Assembly (NCBI GenBank): GCA_903840265.1
Contig: CAIMFH010000092.1
Span: 1-64,000 of the forward strand
Direction of reading: 5' to 3'
DNA length: 64,000 bases
Source: an uncultured Schlesneria sp.
GTDB lineage: Bacteria > Planctomycetota > Planctomycetia > Planctomycetales > Planctomycetaceae
Shown: positions 1-8,646 of the stretch, piece by piece
Layout of the letters: each line of letters starts with the position of its first letter
How positions within the stretch are numbered: position 1 is the first letter of the stretch
Made by a program: the position numbers and the translations under genes
Notes under the pieces: generated by a model
Told to the model about the DNA's origin: nothing
What the model saw: only the letters and a program-made list of their open reading frames with translations
Databases searched by the model: none

Positions 1-768
1 CGGCAGGGATGGCATTTGAGTCACCACGGCCGCTGGCACTGGCGTCACTTCCATCAACGTTGTTGTGGCAGCAACAGCCTTCGCCTTTCTGGATGTCTTG
101 GGTTTGGGGGCGGGTGCCACCTTCGGCTTTGCTTCTGCCTTCGACTTAGGTGCCGGCTTCACTTTCGCGACGGGCTTAGACTTGGCAGCGACTGACTTCC
201 TGGACTTCTTTGTGACAACAACCGCTTCCGGATTATTCGCGAGGTCCGCGACCATCGACTCTAGATCGCCGAGCGTGGCTTCAACACCATGATCTTCAGC
301 TGAAGAGCCTGATTGAGGACGATGACTGTCCGGGGCTGTTGTCGCTGCAGGGACAGCGGCAACGGCGACAGGCTGAACCATCTTCCCGAGGCTTAGTTGA
401 TCGAGAACTTCTACAAGTGACTCATAGTGGTCTTCGCCTTCGGAGTTGGTGCTTGCGATGCTGGACAGCATCTTTCGCACGGCGTCCACCATCTGCAGGA
501 GCGCCGTCGTTTTGGTGGCGTCGAGTCGCAGTTCACCGTCGCGCAGCTTGACCAGCAGGCTCTCGCCAACATGTGTGACGTGCTCCAGAATTGGAAAGCC
601 CAAGAAGCCGCAGGTTCCTTTAATCGTGTGAATTGTGCGAAACACGCCAGACAAAAGATTGCGGTCGTCGGGCGAGTCTTCGAGCGACAGAAGGTCGTGG
701 TCGAGTTGATCGAGGTTCTCGTAGCTCTCGACGAGAAATTCCTTGATGATATCTTCGAGGTCATCCAT
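1..768 (-). CDS. cheA: Chemotaxis histidine kinase CheA, N-terminal part (cut by window edge)
   Basis: Only the first 256 codons lie in the window; the reading frame is open to base 1. The protein starts MDDLEDIIKEF and has an Hpt (P1) domain over about residues 1-110. The motif FRTIHTIKGT places the phospho-accepting histidine at residue 47, as in CheA-type kinases. After about residue 150 the chain becomes a long Lys/Ala/Pro-rich low-complexity linker, with many KPK, APK and KAK steps, up to the window edge. The dimerisation, ATPase and CheW-like domains would lie outside. A stand-alone Hpt protein is the alternative, but the Hpt-plus-linker layout fits CheA better. A strong hairpin sits just upstream of the start codon. 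Confidence 0.8.
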   Translation of the reverse strand, partial: MDDLEDIIKEFLVESYENLDQLDHDLLSLEDSPDDRNLLSGVFRTIHTIKGTCGFLGFPILEHVTHVGESLLVKLRDGELRLDATKTTALLQMVDAVRKMLSSIASTNSEGEDHYESLVEVLDQLSLGKMVQPVAVAAVPAATTAPDSHRPQSGSSAEDHGVEATLGDLESMVADLANNPEAVVVTKKSRKSVAAKSKPVAKVKPAPKSKAEAKPKVAPAPKPKTSRKAKAVAATTTLMEVTPVPAAVVTQMPSLP

Positions 769-789
769 TGATGCCGAGTCCTAGGAATG

Positions 790-829
790 AGCGTCGCATC
801 CGCACGGGGGGACACGCGGATGCGACGCT
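790..829 (-). other. Perfect 14-bp inverted repeat in the cheA leader
   Basis: AGCGTCGCATCCGC at 790-803 is exactly complementary to 816-829, with a 12-nt G-rich loop. It lies about 20 nt upstream of the cheA start codon on the minus strand, so a cheA transcript beginning further upstream would carry it in its 5' leader. There is no T-run that would make it a standard terminator. Its role, such as mRNA stability, translation control or a dispersed repeat, is not known. Confidence 0.6.
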
Positions 830-985
830 GAACAAAAGGGGAAAACGATTCTCGACCTGAAGACTCATCGAAGTCCGCTGCTCTCACTTGCTTCAGTCGC
901 CGCAATCATTACCGCTTTTCTAAGTGGCCTCGGTAGGTTTAGCGATGGCACAAGCATTGTCGGATGAGACACTTGTGATCTTCTC

Positions 986-1009
986 GCTGCCGTGGCTTTC
1001 CACGGCAGC
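986..1009. other. Hairpin with CTTT loop
   Basis: GCTGCCGTGG (986-995), loop CTTT, then CCACGGCAGC (1000-1009): a perfect 10-bp stem. On the plus strand the bases after it include GGTTTT, too weak for a confident terminator. The same loop occurs in the hairpin at 5198-5215, suggesting a dispersed small hairpin family. Confidence 0.55.
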
Positions 1010-1365
1010 AGCGTGGTTTTGCAGTTGTTGTCCGCAAGAACAAAGACGAAGAGAGTCTTTGACAAAGCCGTGATGGCTCGGGTCGTGACCTCGACTGGCG
1101 GGAACCGCACACGCAGTCCGTTTCGATACCGTAGAGCAATGAAGAGGTCGAAACCTCTGTCTTGGAAAGTGGTGAAACTGCCCGAGCTTACGATCTCGAA
1201 CCCAGCTTGTTTGGCTCACGTCGTTTGACACTGGGCGAGCGCAATTCCATCATCCCTGTCAGTGACAACTCGTGTGCCTGTGCGAGAATAGTGGTGACCC
1301 GCTTTCGGCGGTGTTCATCAATCTCGATTAATCGAATTCGTGCTTACTGACTGTAATTGATTCTG

Positions 1366-3843
1366 ATGGATCGCATTCAACATCTCTTGGCTTGGTATCT
1401 TGGTCTGAAAACTCCGGCACCGGGAGAAGGAGTCCAATGGCGGCTTGATTGGCGATCACCGGCACCGTCTTGGGTCATCGCAATTGTCGCCTTCGCCTTA
1501 GTAATCGGCGTCACCTGGATTTACAGGCGCGACGGCGAATCCTTGAACTTGCGACAACGACTGACCCTGACGGTGTTACGACTGTTTGTCTTTGCCGTCA
1601 TTCTGGCGATGCTCACGGAATTGAGTCTGACCGTCGAACGGACGGGGTTGCCGAGCGTGGCGGTCATGATTGACACGTCCGCCAGTATGTCGCTTCAGGA
1701 TCAGTATCCCGCCGGTTCCGCAGCGGCCAACATCGCGAAATCGATTTCGTTGCAACCGGGTCGCGACGCACACCGTTTGGGGCTGACACAAGAAGTCCTC
1801 ACGCGGAACGGTGGTGAGTTTCTAAAAGATCTGCAGCGCAACCACCAGGTCAAGCTGTACCGCTTCTCCGAAACAGCATCGCTCTTGGATTCTGGCAACT
1901 TGGAAGCGACTGACAGTGCGCCGGAGATCGAACCCTCTGATATCGAGACTGGGTCGACTGTCGCCTCGACTAGACCACGGCTTCCGCCGTTTCAAGCTGC
2001 TCTGGCTGAGATCGCTTCGTTGCGTGCTGATGGAGAGCAAACTCGACCGGCCCCGTCCGTCAAGAAGGTGCTGGCGGACTTAAGGGGGACGCCACCCGCA
2101 GCGTTGATCCTGTTCACCGATGGTGTCGCCAGTGTTTCAGAAGTTGATAAGTTATCGACCGTTGCCGAATCGGCTCGTCGCAAGGGAACACAACTGCACA
2201 TTGTCGGCCTGGGTAGTGACGAGGCGTCGAAAGACGTTCTGATCTATGACACGCTTGTCGACGAGGTTGCGTTTGTCGGAGACCCAATGTCATTCACCGC
2301 CAAAGTGAAAAGCTTTGGCTATGCCGGCAAAAAGCTGACGTTGCGCCTGCGAAAAGAAGGCGAAGAAGGAGTTCTAGCAACGCAAGAGATCAAAGCTCCC
2401 CCTGACGGACAGCCTTTAAAGGTTGAGTTGTCGTACACCTCCAGTAAGCCCGGAGAATTTGACCTCATCCTGGAAGTCGTGCCGCAGTCCGACGAAACCA
2501 ATAAGCAAAACAACGCGGAAATGCGGCACGTCAGCGTTCGCGAAGAAAAGATCCGCGTCCTGCTGGTCGACGGCGTTCCCCGCTATGAGTTCCGCTATCT
2601 GAAGCAATTGTTCGAACGAGACAAGTCGACAGAGCTGAGCACTCTTTTGCAGGATGCAGATCTCGAGTATTCGCAGGAAGACCGGACTGCACTGGAGCAC
2701 TTCCCAGTCAAGAAAGAGGATCTTGCCAAGTTCGACGTCATTATTTTCGGAGACTTAAATCCAGGCGTCCTGGGCCCATCGGTGCTGGAGAATCTGCGAG
2801 ACTTTGTGCGGGAGAAGGGGGGCAGCATTGTCTTCATCGCAGGGCCCCAAGCGAATCCTGCCGCATTCAATGGAACCCCGCTGGAGGCGGTCCTGCCTTT
2901 TGAACCTGCGGATGTCCGCGTTCCCGCCCCAGATGCTGCGTCATACGACAGCTTCCATCCCGTGCTGACGTTGGAAGGCCAGAAAGGGAACAGTCTGTTC
3001 CGATTGGGTGACGGCGAAGCCGATAGCCTGCGAATCTGGAACAGCTTGCCCAGTCTGTACTGGTTCGTTGAGATCCCCAAAACGAAGGCGGGCGTCCGCG
3101 TCTTTGCCGAGCATCCTTTGAAGTCAGGAAGCAATGGCCGCTTACCGATCATCATGCTGCAACAAGTGGGAGCCGGAAAAGTCCTGTACCACGCTACCGA
3201 TGAATCGTGGCGGTGGCGGTTTCGACGTGGCGACCTCTATTACGGACGATATTGGATCCAGGCGATTCGATACCTCAGTCGCGGTCGACTGATTGGCAAA
3301 GACCGCACAGCGGAACTGAGTGTCGATCAACTCGTCTATCAACGCGGTCAACCGGTGACATTACGAGTCCGATTCGTGGACGAGAAATTCCTACCAACGG
3401 ACCCGAGTGGCGTCACTGTCATGGTGGAACGGAAAGGAGAAGGTCGTCAACCGGTGAAGCTGACCCGGTTACGTGAAGCACCAACGATGTTCGAAGGGCA
3501 GTTAGCTCGCCTCTCCGATGGATCGTATCACGCTTGGATTTCGCAACCCGCTTTCAACGAAGCGCCACCATCAACGGACTTCCGTGTGGAAGCCCCCTTG
3601 CGCGAACTGCAACGTCGGGGCATGGACAAGGCCGATTTGCAGTTGGCAGCGAAGCAATCTAATGGTCGGTTGTACTCGCTCGACAATGTCGACACCCTTC
3701 CCGCAGAAGTTCCGCTGGGGACGCCGATTCCGCTGCAGACCGACAATCCCATTCCATTATGGAATCGCTGGGAAGTTCTGTCGGTGTTCGCCATGTTGCT
3801 GACGACGGAATGGATGCTACGCAAACGCTGGCGATTGGTTTGA
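1366..3843 (+). CDS. Membrane-anchored VWA-domain protein, BatA/glutamine-amidotransferase-like
   Basis: About 825 residues. Two hydrophobic segments near residues 35-52 and 68-87 anchor the N-terminus. They are followed by a von Willebrand factor A domain whose MIDAS motif DTSASMS begins near residue 103; a second acidic/Thr site, FTDGVAS, lies further on. The middle contains a Rossmann-like segment typical of glutamine-amidotransferase-like VWA proteins (VLLVDGVPRYEFRYLK). A last hydrophobic segment lies close to the C-terminus. Such proteins are common in Planctomycetes beside MoxR and DUF58 genes; here neither is adjacent, though a DUF58 gene lies at 46.5 kb. A TTG codon at 1357 is an alternative start. 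No clear Shine-Dalgarno sequence is visible. Confidence 0.8.
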   Translation: MDRIQHLLAWYLGLKTPAPGEGVQWRLDWRSPAPSWVIAIVAFALVIGVTWIYRRDGESLNLRQRLTLTVLRLFVFAVILAMLTELSLTVERTGLPSVAVMIDTSASMSLQDQYPAGSAAANIAKSISLQPGRDAHRLGLTQEVLTRNGGEFLKDLQRNHQVKLYRFSETASLLDSGNLEATDSAPEIEPSDIETGSTVASTRPRLPPFQAALAEIASLRADGEQTRPAPSVKKVLADLRGTPPAALILFTDGVASVSEVDKLSTVAESARRKGTQLHIVGLGSDEASKDVLIYDTLVDEVAFVGDPMSFTAKVKSFGYAGKKLTLRLRKEGEEGVLATQEIKAPPDGQPLKVELSYTSSKPGEFDLILEVVPQSDETNKQNNAEMRHVSVREEKIRVLLVDGVPRYEFRYLKQLFERDKSTELSTLLQDADLEYSQEDRTALEHFPVKKEDLAKFDVIIFGDLNPGVLGPSVLENLRDFVREKGGSIVFIAGPQANPAAFNGTPLEAVLPFEPADVRVPAPDAASYDSFHPVLTLEGQKGNSLFRLGDGEADSLRIWNSLPSLYWFVEIPKTKAGVRVFAEHPLKSGSNGRLPIIMLQQVGAGKVLYHATDESWRWRFRRGDLYYGRYWIQAIRYLSRGRLIGKDRTAELSVDQLVYQRGQPVTLRVRFVDEKFLPTDPSGVTVMVERKGEGRQPVKLTRLREAPTMFEGQLARLSDGSYHAWISQPAFNEAPPSTDFRVEAPLRELQRRGMDKADLQLAAKQSNGRLYSLDNVDTLPAEVPLGTPIPLQTDNPIPLWNRWEVLSVFAMLLTTEWMLRKRWRLV

Positions 3844-3883
3844 TTGCTGTGCAACGCACGTCGGGATTGGAAAACTACATTAG

Positions 3884-5194
3884 ATGCGTCACGAGTCACA
3901 GCAGATTGGAACGTCGGTCCGAGTTATCGACGGCGATCCCGTCGTTTCCAGCCTCGCACGACTGTTGGGAATCGGCGTGTTGGCGTTAGTGGGTGTGACG
4001 TGGAAGCTGTGGACTCCACAGACGGTCTTCCCACAAGTACCGCTCGTTCAAGTCGCTTGTGATTGCCCTGGTTGGTGTGACTGGGTCTGCCTGGCGGCAC
4101 TCGTCACGGCTGCCACAACGCTGCTATTTGTTGGGCGACGAGGCCTCGCAAGTCGTATCGCCAGTGCGGGGATCGCGATTTCACTGTCAGGCTTCTTCAT
4201 TCTCGACCAGCATCGACTGCAACCATGGGCGTGGCAGTTCTTGCTGCTGTCGATCCTGCTTTCGCTCGCGGACAACAGCACAGTTCGGCGGGGCTGGATC
4301 TGGCTGACGATCTCGATTTATTTCTGGTCAGCGGTCTCTAAATTCGACTACAACTTTGTCCATGATCAAGGACCGACCTTGGTGGAAGGGTTCAAGCAGG
4401 CCATCGGCGTCCGCCAGACGATGAATCGATGGACAGAATCGTTCAATGTCTGGGCCGCAGTCGTTTTGGCTTCGGGCGAGTTATCTGTGGCGATCTTATT
4501 GTCGCTTCGCCGAACTCGACGATTCGCAGTCTGGCTGGCGGTTTTAATGCACGGGGCACTGCTCATGTCTCTTGGACCGTTGGGCCTGAAGCATTCATGG
4601 GGCGTGCTGGTTTGGAATCTGTTCTTTGCTGGCCAGACATGGTTACTGTTTCGAGTCGTCTCGACACCACGAAGCGAAGACGATGCAGGTTCACGAGCAA
4701 CTCAACCCAAGGGATTGATCAGCAGAAGCAGCAATGTTGTTGCCACCGGAATCATCCTCGGCGCGATGCTCTGGCCGATCTTGGAGCCTGTTGATGGCTG
4801 CGATCATTGGCTGGCATGGGCCGTTTATTCGGCTCGCACTGGTCAGCTCGAAATCCTGATCACATCAGACGAACCACCTCCCAGTGGACCCGTCGAGTGC
4901 GATCAAGTTCTAAGAACGATCGATGGGGTCAGCGGTGTTTACTATCGTCCGAACGTTTCCGGCTGGTCATTTCAAGAACTGGATGTCCCGATTTATCCGC
5001 AGTTCAGGTTCCAAGTCGCTGTCGGCAAAGATCTGAAACGTCGTCTTCAATTGCATAACGTGCAAGTCGTCCGTTGGAGACGCAATCGATGGAACGGAAA
5101 GCCAACTGAAGAGCGAGTCGTCGACCTGTCAGTCGGCAACAGTTCCGGTCCATCGATTTGGAACACTCAACCTCGCTGGATCAACCGCGAGTGA
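3884..5194 (+). CDS. Multi-pass membrane protein, MauE/DoxX-like
   Basis: 436 residues. The first 300 or so contain many hydrophobic helices interrupted by short charged loops. The segment around residues 145-180 (YFWSAVSKFDYNFV) resembles the conserved region of MauE/DoxX-type membrane proteins. The last 130 residues are soluble and end in a basic stretch. The gene starts 40 bases after the VWA gene on the same strand, so co-transcription is plausible. No catalytic residues can be named, and a vitamin K-dependent carboxylase-like (HTTM) fold is an alternative. Confidence 0.6.
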   Translation: MRHESQQIGTSVRVIDGDPVVSSLARLLGIGVLALVGVTWKLWTPQTVFPQVPLVQVACDCPGWCDWVCLAALVTAATTLLFVGRRGLASRIASAGIAISLSGFFILDQHRLQPWAWQFLLLSILLSLADNSTVRRGWIWLTISIYFWSAVSKFDYNFVHDQGPTLVEGFKQAIGVRQTMNRWTESFNVWAAVVLASGELSVAILLSLRRTRRFAVWLAVLMHGALLMSLGPLGLKHSWGVLVWNLFFAGQTWLLFRVVSTPRSEDDAGSRATQPKGLISRSSNVVATGIILGAMLWPILEPVDGCDHWLAWAVYSARTGQLEILITSDEPPPSGPVECDQVLRTIDGVSGVYYRPNVSGWSFQELDVPIYPQFRFQVAVGKDLKRRLQLHNVQVVRWRRNRWNGKPTEERVVDLSVGNSSGPSIWNTQPRWINRE

Positions 5195-5197
5195 GTC

Positions 5198-5215
5198 GCC
5201 GCAGCTTTCTGCGGC
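5198..5215. terminator. Small hairpin between convergent genes
   Basis: GCCGCAG (5198-5204), loop CTTT, CTGCGGC (5209-5215) lies directly after the stop of the membrane protein gene and before the end of the convergent dehydrogenase gene. It could act as a weak bidirectional terminator, but has no good T-run. Same CTTT loop as the hairpin at 986-1009. Confidence 0.4.
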
Positions 5216-5239
5216 AAACTCATCGCTGTGACAGGCTTC

Positions 5240-6478
5240 TTACTTAGCCTTCTTCGCAAACGTATAGATCCCCTTGCCTGAGGGGCTGACAATCATGAAG
5301 TACGTTTCACCGGCTTCGTCTTCACCAAAGCTCATCACGGGCAGGTTCGCTCCCGTGTAAGGGATGGGTTGATTGGCAACGACGGCTTTCTTGGCTTCGT
5401 CGTACTTCAACGCCCAGATCTTTCCCGACACGTAGTCGGCATACAGGTAGGCACCGGCCAATTCAGGATGCTTCTTGCCACGATAGACATTCCCACCCGT
5501 GATCGATTTGCCAATGTCGTGGTTGTATTCCCAAATCGGCTCGACCATTGCCTGTGAAGTGCTCAGGCTGTTCGGGGCGAATTCGTGCTTGGCTTCTCGC
5601 AGGTTCCAGCCGTAGTTGCCACCTTTCACTCCGAGATTGATTTCTTCCCAGATGTTTTGCCCTACGTCAGCAATCCACAATTGCCCGGTCTGACGATCGA
5701 ACGACATTCGCCACACGTTTCGCAGGCCGTAGCAGTAGATCTCCGGCAATGCGATCGGCTTGTTTCCGGCTGTCTTGTTAATGAACGGATTGTCCTTCGG
5801 GATGCCATACTTCAGGTTGCCGTCTTTTTTGTCGACATCGATTCGCAGGATCTTGCCCAGCAGCGTCTGCAGGTTCTGAGCGTTGTTGTGAGGGTCATTA
5901 CCGGCTCCGCCGTCGCCGATGGTAATGTACAGAAAGCCGTCTGGACCAAAGCAAATCGTTCCGCCCTTGTGGTTCCAATAAGGATGCTCCACCCGCAGCA
6001 ACTCCTCTTCGCTGCTTGGGTCAGCTTTGTTGGGATCGTCCTTTGAGACCTTGAATCGCGAAATCACCGTCGTGTGCGGATGGCTGGTCGTCGTGTAGAA
6101 CACGAAGAACTCGCCGTTCGTCTTGTACTTGGGATGAAAAGCCATCCCCAGAAATCCCTCTTCGTTTTCCTTGTCGACATAGACAACTTTCTTGGACAGA
6201 TCCAGGAAGATTTTCGTCTCTTTCGACTCGGGAGTGAAGACGTGAACAATCCCCTGCTGCTGCGGCACAAAAATGCGGCCCGAGCCATCGCCAGCGTTGG
6301 TCAGCAAGATCGGGCGAAGCGGTGTCGGGACGCCATCCTTGTCGGATTCCCAGCCGGTCCATTTCAAATCGCCAAAGGCGACCACCGGTTCAAGAGCCAG
6401 CGGCGTCTCAACGACTTGAGCAAAAGTTGTTCGGCCGAGGCCGAATAGCGCGGTCAATACAAGCAGATAACGAATCAC
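5240..6478 (-). CDS. Secreted glucose/sorbosone dehydrogenase-like beta-propeller protein
   Basis: 412 residues with an N-terminal signal peptide (hydrophobic residues about 4-15, ending near TTFAQ). The rest matches the six-bladed PQQ-dependent aldose/sorbosone dehydrogenase fold (GSDH, Hhip-like). Visible motifs include EEGFLGMAFHPKY, WNHKGGTICFGPDGFLYI and YGLRNVWRMSFD. The family oxidises sugars in the periplasm; the substrate cannot be inferred. The start codon is GTG, preceded by AGGAA. It lies upstream of nothing co-oriented and follows the sugar isomerase-like gene by about 80 bases, so both could be transcribed together as part of carbohydrate use. Confidence 0.85.
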   Translation of the reverse strand: MIRYLLVLTALFGLGRTTFAQVVETPLALEPVVAFGDLKWTGWESDKDGVPTPLRPILLTNAGDGSGRIFVPQQQGIVHVFTPESKETKIFLDLSKKVVYVDKENEEGFLGMAFHPKYKTNGEFFVFYTTTSHPHTTVISRFKVSKDDPNKADPSSEEELLRVEHPYWNHKGGTICFGPDGFLYITIGDGGAGNDPHNNAQNLQTLLGKILRIDVDKKDGNLKYGIPKDNPFINKTAGNKPIALPEIYCYGLRNVWRMSFDRQTGQLWIADVGQNIWEEINLGVKGGNYGWNLREAKHEFAPNSLSTSQAMVEPIWEYNHDIGKSITGGNVYRGKKHPELAGAYLYADYVSGKIWALKYDEAKKAVVANQPIPYTGANLPVMSFGEDEAGETYFMIVSPSGKGIYTFAKKAK

Positions 6479-6557
6479 GATGAGGCGGTTCCTATTGAAG
6501 TGGGAGTGAACAATCGACTCTAGAGACTGAGCGTCTCGAAACGGATAGCCATCGCGG

Positions 6558-7487
6558 TCAGGACAGTTCGGCCCGAACAGTTTCCAAGAGCTTCTTGGTC
6601 AGCTTGATTCCATCGGCTTCGCTGTGCTTGCCACCTTCGTATTCGACGCCGATCCAGCCACGGTAGGCGTAGGACAACACGATCGGCAGAATCTTGCGAT
6701 AGTCAGTCTTGGTTTCGTTACCGGCTTCGTCGAACTCATGCGACTTCGCACTGACGCCCTTGGCAAACGGCATCAGTTCCTCAGTTCCCTTGTAGCGGTC
6801 GTACCAGATCTTGTCGGCGACGCGGAAGTTGCCGAAATCAGGTAGCGTGCCGCAGCCGGGATGCTGCACAGTATGAATTACCGAGGAGAGCCATGTCCCG
6901 TTCGAAGATAGACCACCGTGGTTCTCGACGATGACGCTGATGTTGTGCGTCGCCGCGAATTCGGTCAGCTTGCGCAGGCCATCGGCGGCCAACTTCATCT
7001 GCTCCCAATAAGTGCCACTCGACTGGGCGTTGACGCGGATGGAGTGACACCCCAGAAACTTCGCGGCTTCGACCCATTTGTGGTGATTTTCTACGGCCTG
7101 CTTACGTTTTGCTTCGTCAGGATCACCCAGGGCTCCTTCGCCATCGCACATGATCAGGACGCTGGTCACCCCGTTGTCGTCGGCTCGCTTTTTCAACTCG
7201 CCCAGATACGCCTGATCCTTGGCTTTATCCTTGAAGAACTGGTTGACGTATTCGATCCCCTCAATCCCGAATTCGTTCTTTGCCATCGCGGCAAACTCAC
7301 GCGGATCGGCTTTATCATTGAAGAATCGGCGATGGAGCGACCATTGCGCCAGCGAGATCTTGAACAACGGGGCCTTGGCCGGAGGATCGGCGGCAAACGC
7401 AATCGGATTCCACGACGTCGTCGCCCCGGCGGCAATCAATCCAGCGGACGCAGACAGGAAATGGCGACGAGACAACGGTTGCGACAT
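6558..7487 (-). CDS. Tat-exported sugar phosphate isomerase/epimerase-like protein
   Basis: 309 residues. The N-terminus [16 protein letters not shown] is a twin-arginine signal. The mature part is a xylose-isomerase-like TIM barrel: [10 protein letters not shown] early, then [11 protein letters not shown] and [15 protein letters not shown] with the acidic metal-binding residues expected for the family. Members act as isomerases or epimerases on sugars or hydroxypyruvate, but the exported planctomycete forms are largely uncharacterised. AAGGA lies about 7 bases before the ATG. A plausible promoter lies at 7536-7565. Confidence 0.85.
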   Translation of the reverse strand: MSQPLSRRHFLSASAGLIAAGATTSWNPIAFAADPPAKAPLFKISLAQWSLHRRFFNDKADPREFAAMAKNEFGIEGIEYVNQFFKDKAKDQAYLGELKKRADDNGVTSVLIMCDGEGALGDPDEAKRKQAVENHHKWVEAAKFLGCHSIRVNAQSSGTYWEQMKLAADGLRKLTEFAATHNISVIVENHGGLSSNGTWLSSVIHTVQHPGCGTLPDFGNFRVADKIWYDRYKGTEELMPFAKGVSAKSHEFDEAGNETKTDYRKILPIVLSYAYRGWIGVEYEGGKHSEADGIKLTKKLLETVRAELS

Positions 7488-7535
7488 CAGTTGATCCTTA
7501 AGGCGATGACTGACAAGGTTGTAAATGCAGCCGGA

Positions 7536-7565
7536 ATTCTAGTCACCCATTTCGCCGAATGCGAA
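7536..7565 (-). promoter_or_regulatory. Candidate sigma-70-type promoter for the sugar isomerase gene
   Basis: On the minus strand, TAGAAT (7536-7541) matches five of six -10 positions. TTCGCA (7560-7565) matches four of six -35 positions, with an 18-bp spacer. The -10 box lies about 50 bases before the start codon. Seen by eye only. Confidence 0.35.
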
Positions 7566-7608
7566 GCATGCGTCTTGTTCCGTGCCTGAAAGCATTGCCA
7601 GTTCAGCA

Positions 7609-8511
7609 TCAAGGACGGAACAATGTCGTTCTCGCCGCTTCCGACATCGCGACGACGGCGGGATGCTTCAGGCGCTTTTCGACCGAGACCGCATAGAATC
7701 GCTCGCGTAGAGATGCCTGATGTCCGACGACTCCTACGCGATACATCCGTTTCACATCATCTTCAACCGCGCTGGGGGCGGCGAACAAACCGTCACCAAA
7801 CTGACCGAACGCTTCGAGCAGTGCGCTGTCTGCAAACTCGCCGCGAATGCGCGGTCGGATCCCCAGCTCATCAAACCACTGCTCCAGTGATCGTCGCATG
7901 GCGGCGTTGCCGCTGGGCAACAGGAACGGAGCGCCGTCCAATGACTCGGGAAACCCTGCTCGATACCGCGTGGCCAGGTCTTCGGTTCCAAAGAATGTCA
8001 GCCCGCATTCCCCGAGCAGGTGATTAAACGCTTTGAAGCCAAGTCGCGGATTGGCGGGAATATCACTCAGCACCAGATCGAGTTCATGCAACGCGAGTTG
8101 CGCCATCAGACTGTCCGGCTCCCCGTCGATGCAGGTGATCCGGACCTCTTCCGGCAACCGAAGAATTGGCTCCAGCAGGCGATGTACCATCAGTTTGGGA
8201 AGAGCATCGACGACCCCCACGACCACTTGAATCGGTTGTCCCGTTGGCTGAGTCCGAATGGCGTCCTGCAGTTCTCGACCCAGCGAGAAGATTTCGTCGG
8301 CATAGCGATAGACCATGCGACCCATTTCGGTCAGCACGAGGTTTCGCCCCGACCGCTCGAACAGCGCCGTCTTGAGCGACTTCTCCAGCTCACGAATCTG
8401 GCCGCTGATCGTGGGCTGCGCCAGCCGGAGCTGCTTGCAGGCCTTGGCGACGCTCCCTTCGCGCGCCACCACCCAGAAGTACATCAAGTGGTGATAATTC
8501 AGCCAGTCCAT
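7609..8511 (-). CDS. nhaR: LysR-family regulator, NhaR-like
   Basis: 300 residues. Residues 1-65 form a winged helix-turn-helix with the NhaR-type opening MDWLNYHHLMYFWVVAREGS and the recognition helix region AQPTISGQIRELE. The rest is the LysR periplasmic-binding-like effector domain. In Enterobacteria, NhaR activates a sodium/proton antiporter gene, but no antiporter gene is adjacent here, so targets are unknown. The gene is divergent from the HPF-like gene. A perfect ATTGT-N6-ACAAT dyad lies 33-48 bases upstream of the start, consistent with autoregulation. Confidence 0.85.
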   Translation of the reverse strand: MDWLNYHHLMYFWVVAREGSVAKACKQLRLAQPTISGQIRELEKSLKTALFERSGRNLVLTEMGRMVYRYADEIFSLGRELQDAIRTQPTGQPIQVVVGVVDALPKLMVHRLLEPILRLPEEVRITCIDGEPDSLMAQLALHELDLVLSDIPANPRLGFKAFNHLLGECGLTFFGTEDLATRYRAGFPESLDGAPFLLPSGNAAMRRSLEQWFDELGIRPRIRGEFADSALLEAFGQFGDGLFAAPSAVEDDVKRMYRVGVVGHQASLRERFYAVSVEKRLKHPAVVAMSEAARTTLFRP

Positions 8512-8543
8512 TGCGAATCTCCATCCATCGGCTTTTCCGATGC

Positions 8544-8559
8544 ATTGTAGTCAAACAAT
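8544..8559. promoter_or_regulatory. Candidate LysR-type operator between the NhaR-like and HPF-like genes
   Basis: ATTGTAGTCAAACAAT is a perfect 5-bp dyad with a 6-bp spacer and contains the T-N11-A core typical of LysR-family binding sites. It lies 33-48 bases before the start of the NhaR-like gene and about 90 before the divergent HPF-like gene. This is the usual place for an autoregulatory site; binding itself is inferred. Confidence 0.45.
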
Positions 8560-8646
8560 CTATTAGTCCGCTAGCGCGATCCTGCGTAGAAATAGCTGTG
8601 CAGTGATGAACGAATCTGGAAATCAATCACAACGAGGAGACATCAC

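Larger units (their letters stand above)
769..1365. other. Long divergent intergenic region, no credible gene
   Basis: About 600 bases separate cheA from the VWA gene, which is transcribed away from it. I see no reading frame with credible protein composition or a ribosome binding site. The region holds the cheA leader hairpin (790-829) and a second perfect hairpin at 986-1009. It presumably contains promoters for both flanking genes, but none could be defined by eye. Confidence 0.5.

Noticed and set aside
411-905. 164-codon minus-strand frame
   Set aside because: It overlaps cheA in another frame and lacks domain-like composition; the cheA frame has a clear Hpt motif.
943-960. Possible sigma-54 promoter TGGCAC-N5-TTGT
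   Set aside because: The -12 element lacks the final C, it lies about 400 bases from the next plus-strand start, and no enhancer site is visible.
920-1231. 103-codon minus-strand frame in the cheA/VWA gap
   Set aside because: His/Cys/Ser-rich random composition, crosses a perfect hairpin, and has no ribosome binding site.
1366-5194. Complete MoxR-DUF58-VWA (Bat-type) operon
   Set aside because: Neither MoxR nor DUF58 is adjacent; the only DUF58 gene is 41 kb away.
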